A DNA stretch of 64,000 bases from Haemaphysalis longicornis. Taxonomy: Eukaryota; Arthropoda; Arachnida; Ixodida; Ixodidae. The DNA is taken from positions 124,001 through 188,000 of the forward strand of contig JABSTR010000942.1 in assembly GCA_013339765.2 (NCBI GenBank). Reading direction: 5' to 3'. Below, piece after piece: positions 48,922 to 59,537 of the stretch (its first letter is position 1; every line of letters starts with the position of its first letter). The position numbers were made by a program, and so were the translations under genes. Under the pieces are notes generated by a model that was not told the origin of the DNA, ran no database searches, and worked only from the letters and a program-made list of their open reading frames with translations.

Positions 48922-49577
48922 GGCTAAATCAATTGCTGAAATTCGCGAGGACATCAAAATACTAATTTATTACCGATCCTCGAATATTAACTATGATGAT
49001 GATGACATCCTCGCAATTGTGACACAGGGATTGGCCAGCTTGCCGGCCATTCTCGAAGATGACGTGTCGTTTGGCCGTATCCTCGCGGAAGGCCGGGCAG
49101 CGCCCAGAGCATAGTCACATATAAACTCACCGCCGACGTTTGTACACTATCTCGACAGAGGATCGTGCTACGGTAACGCGCCGTTGAATGCAAGCTGGGT
49201 TTCTACATTTATGCCGATTCGGGCGGCAGTAAGACCAACAAAAAGTCTGCGCTGCCTTCATCATTTTAAGTGCCAATAGCTGTCGCACATGTTCCTACGG
49301 AATTAGTCGTTCTTTTTTATTATCGTTACAAATGCGTGTGCGAACGTTTTATTTGTTTCTAGTGACCTGTGCCACGGCTGCAGCCAAAGCCCTGGTCCAC
49401 GGAAAGCCCGAAACGCGATCCAGCGCTCCATTTTTCTGCGCATTCCTCCTATAGGGCCGAAGGCGGACTGCCCGCAGACTATCCAGGACTGGTATACGAG
49501 ATGCCCAATATTGTCGCCGTACGACGTGGCCCTGCCACGCATCGAAACAACACCGGCTCGGCTGACACACGTCATTA

Positions 49578-49645
49578 GTAGTGGTGGTTGGTGGTGGTGG
49601 CCCATAAAAAATGGCGCATGCCCACTTAGGGGGATTGGCCAAGAA
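49578..49645 (+). repeat. GGATTGGCCA repeat family, copy
   Basis: (GGT)n then ATGGCGCATGCCCACTTAGG and GGGATTGGCCAAGAAG. Confidence 0.6.
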
Positions 49646-49771
49646 GAATCCAGTTCTACCCATTAAACAGGAGGTTGGCCAAAAACAGTGCGCAACACTG
49701 GGCACCGCCAGAACGAAAAGGAGAAAAAGCCAGTGAAACAAAAAAAAAAAAAAACAGAGAGAGCAGACAGC

Positions 49772-49830
49772 CATGGTGTTGTTGTTGATCCTGATAATAA
49801 TGGCGCATACCCAATCAGGGGATCGGCCAA
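49772..49830 (+). repeat. GGATTGGCCA repeat family, copy
   Basis: (GTT)n then AATGGCGCATACCCAATCAG and GGGATCGGCCAA. Confidence 0.6.
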
Positions 49831-49959
49831 TCAACAGAGGATGGTAAAAATGAATGGAATTCTTATCAAATCACGAGACGCCTAGGAAAGAAATTTAGAT
49901 CATTGGTTTGAACATAGTCTGAGGCAACCAACCAACCAACCAACACGACCCGGCATTTC

Positions 49960-50232
49960 CCCAAAAAACCTGCGTTGGCCCTTCTTTTACTTTCGTCTCG
50001 TCACCACCAGGAGCGCGGAATGATCGAGGGGGACGAAGGGCCCGGTCCGCGTGCGAGCCCCGCGATCTCGCGCTGCACGCGACCGGCCGGGGCCGCCATT
50101 CGACCAGGGATCGCCGATCCGAGCGGACGCTTTCCGCCGCAGCTCCTGCGCGCCCAGGGAACCCGCGTTCGAGGCCAGCCGCCGGCACTTGGACCCAGCA
50201 GGGAAGGAGGTCGTCGCTGAGCAGCAGCAGCC
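49960..50232 (+). promoter_or_regulatory. GC/CpG-rich 5' region of the 50.2 kb gene
   Basis: This stretch is much richer in CpG than the sequence upstream and leads straight into the start codon. It probably holds the 5'UTR, and possibly the promoter. A pyrimidine-rich CTCGTCACCACCAG ending near 50010 could be an acceptor for an upstream noncoding exon. No TATA box is evident. Confidence 0.4.
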
Positions 50233-51609
50233 ATGAGTCAGTCGACGACCGAGGTGAACGTCACCACCGACCATCACGCGGGCCACGTCCAAGGCCGAGC
50301 TGGTGGACGAGAACCCGGACCTGGCCGCGGAGTGCGTGCAGAACGTCTACACCGATGGCAAGTCCGTCACGGACCAGCAGCAGGTCATCCCTGCCCCGCT
50401 GCTGGCAAAGTACGAGCCCATGCTCAAAGAGGTACGCCCCCCTTTTCCCCCGTTTTTGCGAGGGTCAGTGCTGACGTGTGCCGTGGTTAAGGCTGACGTG
50501 GCGTTCCATGCTAACCCTAACGGCCACAACAGCTGGAGCTTAGCGGAAACCTCTTGGCGCACCCACCAGAGGTCTCTAAGCGGATATGGCCTGCGTCGAC
50601 GAGATAATTAGCCAACATATCTCGAATATTTTGCGTACCGTGGCGCCGCCCAGTGGTCTTGGGCTCGAAGACTTGACCTCAGGTTTGAACCTTCTGGAGG
50701 TTTGCGTAGCGCCTTTCTAAGATCGTGTACTCGCTTGAGGCTCCCGCGGCAGGATGGAGGGCGGACAGCCAGGTATTCTCGAAATGCGACGCAGACGTAC
50801 TCATGTTTCGTGTCGTTCGTCCGTAACTCGAGGATTATCGATGCCCTAACCATTTGTCCAACGCCTTTGCGCACAAATGAGCCGGTGTCTTTTTACGCGA
50901 GGCGAACGATTCATCGAGCGTCACGTGCAGCCACCCGCGTCCGCGGTGCGCGAGCCGCACGATCCCAAGTCTGACTCGGACGCCACGAGCGGACCTCGAC
51001 CAGAGAGCAAGCTTGCACGCGCGCTATTCGAAACTGGTTGATTTGCGCGGAGTGGTGACGATGGGGCTGTCCCCGCGTTGTCCGCAGATATCGCCGGCGG
51101 CGCACCACGTCAAGGAGCAGCTGGTGATGGGGCAGCCGACGGACCGCGTATTCGACCGCGACGAGAGCGGCTCGGTGGCGGTGGACGTGCGCAAGACGCT
51201 GGACGAGGAGAACGTGGACAACGACAAGGTGTACCAGCACAAGCTGGAGGGCACCGAGGTGCGCAAGCTGCAGGAGCAGCAGGCGCTCAAGGAGGCCTAC
51301 CAGGAGGCCAACACCTTCGACCAGAGCATCTTCGGCAAGATGCTCGCCAAGGGCCAGGTCACCAAGAAGCGCACCCTGGTCGAGACGGCCTCGGCCAAGC
51401 GCGTCACCACGCGCCGCGAGAACGAGGCGGCCAAGATGGACCTGGCCGGCTGCTCGCTCAAGCGCAACGTCGAGGAGCAGGGCAACGCCGAGGAGAGCGT
51501 CGAGAAGTCCGAGCGCCAGCAGGAGAACATCGAGAAGGTCGCCTGCAACACCAACAAGCCCGCCGGCGGAGGAGGCACGCCCTCCGGGGCCGCCCCGCCC
51601 GCGCACTAG
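50233..51609 (+). CDS. Two-exon gene for an unrecognised charged, coiled-coil-like protein
   Basis: Exon 1 is 50233-50431 and exon 2 is 51088-51609, ending in TAG. The intron 50432-51087 starts GTACGC after codon GAG and ends TGTCCGCAG, and both junctions are phase 0, so the reading frame joins cleanly. The start ATG has G at -3 (GCAGCCATGA). Codons are strongly G/C-ending, unlike flanking DNA, which argues for real coding sequence. The protein is about 239 residues with no signal peptide or membrane segment. Exon 1 gives an acidic segment followed by VIPAPLLAKYEPMLKE. Exon 2 gives a Lys/Glu/Gln-rich stretch at about residues 100-145 (for example KLQEQQALKEAYQEA) that should form a helix or coiled coil, a basic stretch (TKKRTLVETASAKRVTTRR), and a Gly/Pro/Ala-rich tail. 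Frame 1 from the ATG and frame 2 of the rest of exon 1 disagree; removing one G from the GGG at 50280-50282 reconciles them. I do not recognise the family and assign no function. A cytoplasmic or nuclear location is inferred only from the lack of targeting signals. Confidence 0.75.
50432..51087 (+). other. Phase-0 intron of the 50.2 kb gene
   Basis: The donor is GAG|GTACGC and the acceptor is TTGTCCGCAG|ATA. The 656-nt interval has stops in the exon frame and lower codon bias. No transposon is recognised inside it. Confidence 0.7.
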
Positions 51610-51982
51610 GAAGGAGCCAGGTGAGGGCACCGTCTATAGCCACCTCGCGAAGCCTCGCGTAACCGATGCCTTAGACCGATAAAGGTGTTCGACATCACTC
51701 TGCCAGGACACCGTAGTCAGACCCGATGGTAGAATGGGCAATGAATCTAACCGCGATCGATATTTGCGACGTAATCTATAGTACCTCGCATCTGTTCGGT
51801 GCGATTTTTACAGCTTTCCTCTGTATACTTGGCGCAGCCAATCGGGCTCGATGCGTTCAAATACTGCGTAATCTCGCTTTCTCCTCGCCGCGTCCGGGCC
51901 GTTACCGTTACTGTAACCGAACGAATTACGTCCCGTAGCCGTACACCATTCGCTAAAGCGATGCACCCCATTCTCTTTCCAG

Positions 51983-52335
51983 AAAAGCCAGTGGAGCCTC
52001 CTCCGTCAAGTCGTCTGTGCCAGTCCGCGCACCAGCGGCCGACGGCTCTCGTCGCCCGAGGGCCTACCCCGTGCACCTGCTGGTCAGTACCGCCGTCCCT
52101 CACCCGTGAAATTCGCCGATTGGGACAGCCCGTGCGCCTCATGTTCTTCGCCGCGCGCTACGAAATCTTCCGGGCCGCTTGTCGGCGAGTTCTCGCAGCG
52201 GCCTCATCTGATCCCTTGGGGTGAGAGAGGACCACATGGCTGGAGCTGTCTGCAGCGAGCCGCACGCTGGGACCCTAAATTCCTCCACACTGCCGCGCTC
52301 AGCCGCGCAGCGAATAAAAAATTTCGCGTCCCTGG
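51983..52335 (+). other. Probable 3'UTR exon of the 50.2 kb gene
   Basis: Eleven bases after the TAG there is a good donor (GCCAG|GTGAGG at 51621). A polypyrimidine tract and acceptor (TTCTCTTTCCAG) end at 51982. The exon from 51983 is GC-rich and runs to an AATAAA at 52313-52318. The stop codon would lie just upstream of the last junction, so decay of the transcript is not expected. Splicing is inferred from site quality only; simple read-through of the 3'UTR is the alternative. Confidence 0.45.
52313..52318 (+). terminator. Poly(A) signal AATAAA
   Basis: A canonical AATAAA sits about 700 bases after the stop codon of the 50.2 kb gene and closes its GC-rich 3' region. Sequence becomes AT-richer and repetitive beyond it. 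Confidence 0.5.
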
Positions 52336-52569
52336 TCCGAAACGCTGTTGTGTTGATTTATTGGCTGGCATGTATGCGCGCCCGATCGAAAGAGCTTGAT
52401 TGTGAAATTCTCGAAGCAGGGGATGGCCCCATAAAAGCGGTCTACACTGTTGCCGGCATAAGCTTCTGACATGTGAGGGTGCTGTGTCTAGACGGTGCGA
52501 GATCGTATCTGGTTAAAATTGCCTATGTTTCAGGACTATACCTGCAAACTGAGCGATGTATTAACAAAA

Positions 52570-52860
52570 AAAAAACTGTGGTTGATTTGTCATAGGAATC
52601 GGTAATTGCACGAAAGTGAAATTTAGAGCGAAATCTGAAGCTGAGCATGACTTGTGGCTCGGCGGCTGTCTTGTGGGTGTGCTTGGCGAGCGACGTCCTG
52701 CTGGCGGGTCGCCTCGGCAAAGGTGAACTGGCATCATTTCTGTGACGGATATGACGTCAGTGAAATCTTGGGTACCGCGGCATAAACTTTTCTTGTTAAA
52801 ACATAAGACCAAAAAAAAAACTTCGTGAATCCAGGAATAAAACTCTGGTGTTAAAAAGAC
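52570..52860 (+). repeat. Dispersed repeat family X, copy 2
   Basis: Matches 5722-6130, with GGAATAAAACTCTGGTGTTA at the end. Lies shortly downstream of the 50.2 kb gene. Confidence 0.65.
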
Positions 52861-53003
52861 AAAGCATAGGAGGTTGGTTCGACATTTTATGACGCTGCCA
52901 AGCAGCGGCCACTGGTGCATGTTCTTGTTTAGGAAGTAAATGGCGGTTATCAAAGCTGCGTCTTGTGACTAATTGTTCGCAGTCGAATGATGATTCATCA
53001 ATG

Positions 53004-53038
53004 CTAGACGCATACCCAGTCTTGGGGATTGGCAAAGA
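53004..53038 (+). repeat. GGATTGGCCA repeat family, copy
   Basis: TAGACGCATACCCAGTCTTG then GGGATTGGCAAAG. Confidence 0.5.
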
Positions 53039-53883
53039 ATTAAGTTTATTTACCAGGCAAAAAAAATACTGCCCTCGCTGAAATGAAAACGCACGCGCAA
53101 GAGGGCATTGGCCAGGGCTGCCAAGTGTATACTGTTCTTCCACCCGTTGGAGCGCAGTATATATTCTCCCGTCGGAACTACCACACAAACGTTGCCCACT
53201 AGAACAGGGGAAAAAAAGCTCTAGTGTAACCAGCCACGCGAATTGCCTAATGTCCATACGAAGATACTAAGGCGATGCCAATGAAATGAAAGGAAAGACA
53301 GACCCGCAGAACAAAACAGAACCGCCAAGAGCAGCCGTGAGCGGCAAAGACAGAGCATCCCATCCTTCGGGTTTCGGTGCAACGACAGCAGCTGGGAAGG
53401 GGACAGCAAGTGAATGAGCACAAAATACGGTATGTGCGCAGCGCCTGAGACCAGCTGTGCGAGCAAGGGGGGACACAATACATAAATTAGACCGCTATTC
53501 ACTTCTCCCACCAAAAGCGGAAGAGGTGCATGCATAGCCCAAGAGCATCAACACCTCGAAACGCAAGGTGCGCGCGCAAAAAAAAAAAAAGACGTGCCAG
53601 CAACACATGCGCCGCTAAAGCTGGAAAAAGTATTGGTGACACACAAGCAAGACTGTGACGATGTGTACCAAGCAGTGCATATGCGTAAGGGAGACATTTT
53701 AGCAGGACCAGGCGACGATGGCGAGTCGACAGGTCACACGCCTGATGACAGGGGGACAGGAAAAGTCAGCCGAAAAGGAAGTTAACTTTAATGAAAGGAA
53801 CGGCAGAGAAGTCGTCCTGAGAAAGTGCTCTGGCCAACTACTCTGTGTTGGGAGGGAGAGGGAGGACGAGGGAAGAGAGCAAA

Positions 53884-53919
<36 letters not shown>

Positions 53920-53922
53920 GAG

Positions 53923-53973
<51 letters not shown>

Positions 53974-55120
53974 TCACTTTATTTTCCAAGTAAATTGGCC
54001 AAGAGTGCGTGGTGGAGAGAGACATGACAATGGCGGAGAACGTGTGAATGTAGGGCACAATTCCAGTAAACCGCTTGGTAGGAACGTCCAACAGGCGTTA
54101 GACGATTTGCACGCCCATGCCAAAACTCGGATCACAGGCCACGTCGTGAGGGTCTATATCATTGTTGCACTGCAACCGTACGGAACGGTGCTCTTTGTAT
54201 GCTATAAAAAACTCTGCAATTTTATACTTTTGAGAATGAGTGCAAGAACGACTCCCCAATGTCCAATACTTGCACAACACGCTTAGTTGCTTAGGTGCAC
54301 CGGAAACCCTTGAACGCGGCAGTGTGCGTGCAGAACCACCGGAGGAGGTTCAAGATGATGGACGCTTAGCAATCATCGCTATCGTATGAGAAAACATCGA
54401 ATTTAACAAGGACCACTACTTTTGCAAGAACGGTAACCTGTCCTGTGCGGCCAGCCGATACGCACGTGTGAGTGCGCGTCAACAGGGGATAATGCACTAG
54501 GGAAACAAACATCGGACCGTGATGGGCCGCTGATAGCGAGAGCGATAAAACAGAAAAAGCAGCCACTTCCGGGGCAGAAACAAAGATCTGCGACACGCTG
54601 CGCAAGTTCCTTGTCCGCCCATTGTTTTTTTTTTTTTCCTCCTAACGCTGGAAACGTTCTACAGAGCGACTCAGCAAGGATGCACGGTCTGTGTCTTGAT
54701 CACGAGTGGGGAAAGGGGTGACCATGATCCCGCACCAATACATGGGACATAAAGGGTGAGATGCGGGCTGAAACACCCCCAATCTCCGCACAAAAATAAA
54801 CATACAAAATTTACAGGATTCAGGCAACTCATACCCTAAATACAGAAGGTTAAAAATGCCAACTTTTTTTTTGTTTCCTTCTCCTTGCGACTCCTTTCAC
54901 TGCAATCTTCGCACACCCCTCACGTGTGGCAAAAAGCTTGCTTTCACCACTATTATTTCCATTCTCAGCACAATTCATCGAGGCCAAGCGGTTGCGCGCG
55001 AAGTTGTCGCTGTCAGTTCATGGTGACTTTGGGGACATGGATACGGTGAAGATTAAGGTTTCGCCTTTTGTCGGTAAACCACATACAATTGGTGGCGCTG
55101 TGCTCTCTTCTCTTAAAGAC
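53039..55120. other. No gene recognised
   Basis: Only the GA array (53887) and poly-A/T runs stand out. Confidence 0.4.
53887..53973. repeat. (GA)n microsatellite
   Basis: About 85 bases of GA with ATG and GGA interruptions. Confidence 0.95.
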
Positions 55121-55370
55121 CCGCTGCGGTGGATCAGTGGCTAAGGTGTTGTGCTGATGAGCACGAGGACGCGGGCTCGATTCCCGGCTGCGGCGGCCGC
55201 TTTTCTGACGGAGGCGAAAAGCGAAAACGCCCGTGTGTACGAGATTTCGGCGCACGTTAAAGATCCCCAGGTGGTCAAAATTAATCCGGAGCCCTCCACT
55301 ACGGCGCGCCGCATCGCCTGCGTTGCGTCGGCGCGTTAAACCCTACAATCAATCCATCAATCTCTCAATA
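55121..55370 (+). mobile_element. tRNA-derived SINE, near full length
   Basis: This is the most complete copy. It has a tRNA-like head with box A (TGGATCAGTGG, 55130-55140) and box B (GGCTCGATTCCC, about 55174), then the body with GGCGCACGTTAAAGATCCCC and GGAGCCCTCCACTACGGCG. It ends TTAAACCCTACAATCAATCC with an (AATC)n-type tail. The structure fits the ixodid tRNA-SINEs. An RNA polymerase III internal promoter is implied by the boxes. Confidence 0.85.
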
Positions 55371-56187
55371 ACCAAGAGTCAATGGCTCTTGGTGCTTCTG
55401 TACACCGCTGCTGACCGAGTGGAATAACTCTTCAATTCATTCAATGATGCCGGCCTTGCGAAGCGAAAGGCGTTGAGCACGCAGAGGCAGCAGAGCAATC
55501 CAGGCGGCGGCGGCGGTTAGAGACGCGTTCGCTCAGCCGCCGCCAGTGACGCAAGCCGGAGGAAAAGTGCGACGGATGCACATTCTTCCCACTGGGTATC
55601 CTACGAAAGAATGCGCCGAATACGTTCGCTCTGAGGCACAGCGTGGAACTGCCGCCGTGAAGTCGAACGTATTCATTGCAACGTACCCAACACCCTCCCC
55701 CCCCCCCCCCCTTTCCTTTTGGGCAGACGGTAACTCGATTCAGACACCAGCATCATCAGCTGCTTCTTCCTAGCTTCTTTTCTGTTTTGAATGCGAAGCA
55801 TCGCAATTTCAAGGAGGTGCCCGATTTTCTGACCTCCTATCACAAGCCCCCTTCATTTCCTCCTCCCATCTCCCTCTCCCCCCTCTCTCTGTCTCTAACG
55901 ACGCATATCCCAAAAGTTGTACGTAAATCCTCAAAACTGTCTGCAAGGCGCATCCCCATTTCACCAACCTCGCGTTTCCTTGGCGGCATTGCCTCGCCGT
56001 ATGCGACCCCTTCAAAGCGATCGTATCAACTGAGCCGGAACGCCGCCCGACCGCTGCTTCTTCCTTCTCAATACGCAGATTATTTCCGTTCGTTTCCTTT
56101 TCTTACTTCTTTCCTTTTTGTTACGACCTTGACGCAGTGAAGCCACTATTTCTTTTCACCGGCGCCCAATCATACATTGAAACTTCG
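55371..56187. other. No gene recognised
   Basis: A C15 run at 55697-55711 and pyrimidine-rich DNA; no coding motif. Confidence 0.4.
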
Positions 56188-56371
56188 GGGGTTTTACGCA
56201 TCGAAGCTACACCTCTGTGGACGGCTCCGGATTAATTTCGACCCCTTCGGGATGTTCGTTGTGGTGCCCAAATCTTGATACGGGGCGTTTTCGTTTTTCG
56301 CCTTCATCAGAATAATGGCGTCACGGCCGGGACGGAAGCTTAGCCATGCACTGAGCCACCGCGGCAGGTGT
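56188..56371 (-). mobile_element. tRNA-derived SINE, diverged
   Basis: In minus orientation it has GGCTCCGGATTAATTTCGAC, the TTTTTCGCCTTCATCAGAA block and a CTGAGCCACCGCGGCAGG head. Several small deletions are present. Confidence 0.75.
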
Positions 56372-56790
56372 CAATCATATTATTATCAGTATCATTGTTA
56401 CATAATTATGTTTATCACAGCTACGGATCGGTTCTTTTTTGTACTCCGCAGCCCCACAAAAAGCTTCTCCGCACACACCAGCGTAATGTGGGAAAGTAAG
56501 CTTTCGCGGCGGACTGACCAGTGACAGTTCTCTGTTTCTTGGCCCAGCACACCTCGGCGCCTCGCCCCTTCGATGGCCCACTTACACCTTTCTTTTTGCT
56601 CCTGCTGCAAGTCCTTACCAGTGTAACATGATAACAACCATAATCATATTTTTGTACATGTCAACATCGCTATACGAACTGGTGTACTGTCCCCCTTTGC
56701 TATCAATAAGCTTACGCGATTCAGTGTGGAGCAATAAATAGGCTTGATAAACAGTGATGAGACGGTATAAAATCGGCTATAATTTGGTAA

Positions 56791-57000
56791 GAGCGGATGT
56801 TACGCGTTAAAATTATGTTGTCTTCCCGTTCCCGTACGCAGTCAAGTCAAGATTCGATTCCCTCCACCCTGGTTATCTGAAGATTGATCAGTTACGACAC
56901 CGGTTGCTTTTCCACTTTGTAACTGGCCCGTCGAATGTGCTTGCCATGCCCGACGCTGGACCAACCTAACTAAACCGAGCTTACGTTTAGCGATTCTGAA
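56791..57000 (+). repeat. Direct repeat, unit A
   Basis: GAGCGGATGTTACGCGTTAA through GAGCTTACGTTTAGCG matches 57235-57452 at 444 bases distance with many small indels. Confidence 0.75.
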
Positions 57001-57234
57001 TAATGTAGCCCCGCTTCAAGGGGAAACCAATTTATATTCATCATCATCATGAAGCAGTACAGTTCGTTTCTCTCCCATCCCCCCTCCCCTTTTTTCCCCT
57101 CAAATGTTCCTCATCCAGTGTAAAGCTATCAACAATCTACATTTACCAAGCATCGCGATTAAATGTCTTCCCTTTGCCAACTACGCATTTTTGTGCATTA
57201 CAAGGCGCTACAGTTCATGGCGTTACAGAGAGAG

Positions 57235-57452
57235 AGCGGATGCTTACGCGTTAAAATTATGTTGTCTTCCCGTTCCCGTAGGCAGTCGAGTTCAAGATTC
57301 GATTCCCTCCACCCTGGTTATCTGAGCACTCGACATCCGGTTGCTTTTCCCTTTGTGATGCGCCCGTCGAGCTGTGCTTGCCATGCCCGACGCTGGACGC
57401 AACCTTACAACTACGAGCTTACGAGCTTACGTTGCTAGCGACCTTCTGAACT
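57235..57452 (+). repeat. Direct repeat, unit B
   Basis: Partner of 56791-57000. The last ~20 bases overlap the start of the inverted-repeat arm at 57430. Contains a weak box B-like GATTCGATTCCC. Confidence 0.75.
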
Positions 57453-57665
57453 AAGGAGAGGCCAGCCACCTTTTTTTTTTTTTTTGCCGGCTCAATCAAG
57501 TCAGTAGGCGATTTCGTTACAATAGGCGTTTACTGTTTGCGTGGGAGGAACATATATATACTACCTACATGTCCTATGCCGATTTGTTTGAGAAGAGATG
57601 AACCTGCACACATTTTTTTCTTTGTTCCGCATTTGGGACTGTAATATATTGGTTTGTAGCGCCAC
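57430..57665. repeat. Left arm of large inverted repeat
   Basis: CGTTGCTAGCGACCTTCTGA at the outer end through TTTGTAGCGCCAC at the inner end. Pairs with 58941-59179, with small indels and a T-run length difference. Confidence 0.8.
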
Positions 57666-58940
57666 ACAAGGCCTCAGGGACGATGAAAATAGACGAATGC
57701 AAAGATGCGTTGCGTCTCCTTCGCATGGTTGTCAGGTGGAACGTTCTGGCCAGCACCCGCGAACAGCAGACGACAAGTCTCGCAGGGCTAGCGTTACGAC
57801 GAGAGACTTGGGAATCGCGGATGCGAAACGATAATTTGCTGGAAACATTTCCCCCTAAATGACTGCAATAGTTGTGCCAGGTATGATTTGCTTGACAATG
57901 ACAGGAATTTCTTCCTTCTAATTATGACCAGCCCGGAGTTGATCAGCTAGAGTTATCGGTCCTCGTCATGCCAGATGTTTTTTTTTTTTTACAAGTACTA
58001 CATGCTGACCTCCCTTAAGTGCTAATAGCCTTTTAGAAGTGACGCAGGAGCTATTTTACTGCTTACAGTTTAGCGCAGGCACGCGCCCGACGAGTCGCGG
58101 CGCGAAAGATAGGACGATCCGCAGGGATCGTCCGCATATAGCGCGAACGGTATTGTGCGAGGCTAGCTTAGTCGGTCGTCGTTAAATGTCCTCTGTATGC
58201 ATTAAACCCTCGCTACATTCTCCACTTAATTGCAAAGTACGACGACCGCCTATCAGAAGAAACAAATTGTCCCGTATACGACCAGCGCCTTCTGTACAAG
58301 TACTCGCAGCTTAAATTGTGTACAATACGCATGCGACCTCAGCGGTCTGTATCAGTATCACTTGTTTTAAACAGCCTGAACTAGCAAGCACTGTCGTTAG
58401 TGGGGCTAACCTCTTCGGTATTCAATGAACCTTTCTCTCTCCATCCTCCTCCCCTCAGCGTAAAAGTAGAGCTGCAAGGCTGGCTTCTATCCCATCATGC
58501 CGTTACGCGCGCACTCAAGCACGGGGTTAATCTCATCGACGTCGCACCAAGCTGAAAACAGCAAGACTGCATATTCACGCAAACTTTTATCACCCTTGGA
58601 TTTTATTATCGAGACCTTACACCACCACACTCATCACGAACGGGCTCTAAAAACAAAAGAAAGCGTTTATCGCCCCTTTATCCCCCCCTCACGAGTTGCA
58701 CACCGACCTTCAATTGAAAGAGAGAGTAACGCAGACAATGCAATCTACATCAAGCTGCGTATTGTTCAAGCGAAGTCATATATTTCCGCCGTCAAATACA
58801 CTCTCACTTCCTTTGATGTATAACCGCGGGCCCATCAGTCATTTACGGCGTGGTAGTAGTATTTCGGCCGCGTTCGACGTGGTAATAAATGGGACGAACA
58901 AAACGAAACTCAATAAATGTTGTTGCACGTAAAACAAGCG
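57666..58940. other. Spacer between inverted-repeat arms
   Basis: 1275 bases with no recognised protein. It contains a 9-bp perfect hairpin at 58112-58133 (GGACGATCC, loop GCAG). No transposase motif was seen. Confidence 0.4.
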
Positions 58941-59179
58941 TGGCGCTACAGACCAATGTATTGCAGTCTCAAATGCGGAACAAGAAAAAATGCGTGCAGG
59001 TTCATCTCTTCTCAAACAAATCGCATAGGACAGGTAGGTAGAATATATATGTTCCTCCACGCGAATAGTAAACGCCTATTGTAGCGAAATCGCCTACTGA
59101 CTTGATTGAGCCGGCAAAAAAAAAAAAAGAAAAGAAAAGGTGGCTGGCCTCTCTTTAGTTCAGAAGGTCGCTAGCAACG
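58941..59179. repeat. Right arm of large inverted repeat
   Basis: GTGGCGCTACAGACC at the inner end through GGTCGCTAGCAACG at the outer end. It is immediately followed by LINE copy 3 in minus orientation, so it may be that LINE's 3'UTR. Confidence 0.8.
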
Positions 59180-59181
59180 CT

Positions 59182-59340
59182 GCTGCGATAGTCGGGAGAT
59201 CAGGTGTTCCTGCAGGCTGATCAGCCGCACTATCACTGACTGCTCCAGAATGGGGGAACGCAGGGGGTTTGGGCTGTCGGCGCATGCCCATACAAGATGG
59301 TACGCCGTATGGGGAATATGGCGGCAGAATTCAAAATTCA
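59182..59340 (-). mobile_element. LINE 3' end, copy 3 (minus strand)
   Basis: The minus frame contains CRHIPHTAYHLVWAC, the same Cys...His-x4-Cys motif in the same context (ADSPNPLRSPILEQ). The fragment is bounded by a SINE on one side (59349) and the right arm of a large inverted repeat on the other (59179). Confidence 0.55.
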
Positions 59341-59348
59341 AATTTCGC

Positions 59349-59537
59349 GCGTTCAACGCGCCGAAGCTACGCCTGCGCTATGAGGCTATGAAAGCGCGTA
59401 GTGGAGGGCTCCGGAATTATTTCGACGTGCGCCCAAATATCGACACGCGGACATTTTCGCTTTTCGCCTTCATCAGAAAGATGGCCGCTGAGGCTGGGAA
59501 TCTAACCCGCACCCTTGGGCTCAGTAGCAGCACAACA
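59349..59537 (-). mobile_element. tRNA-derived SINE
   Basis: GTTCAACGCGCCGAAGCTAC starts the 3' end in minus orientation. CGCGTAGTGGAGGGCTCCGG and the GGGAATCTAACCCGCAC box B complement follow. It abuts LINE copy 3. Confidence 0.75.

Noticed and set aside
50911..51630. 239-codon minus-strand open frame opposite the 50.2 kb gene
   Set aside because: It is the antisense shadow of the G/C-ending codons of exon 2; Leu/Gly/Ala-rich with no motif.
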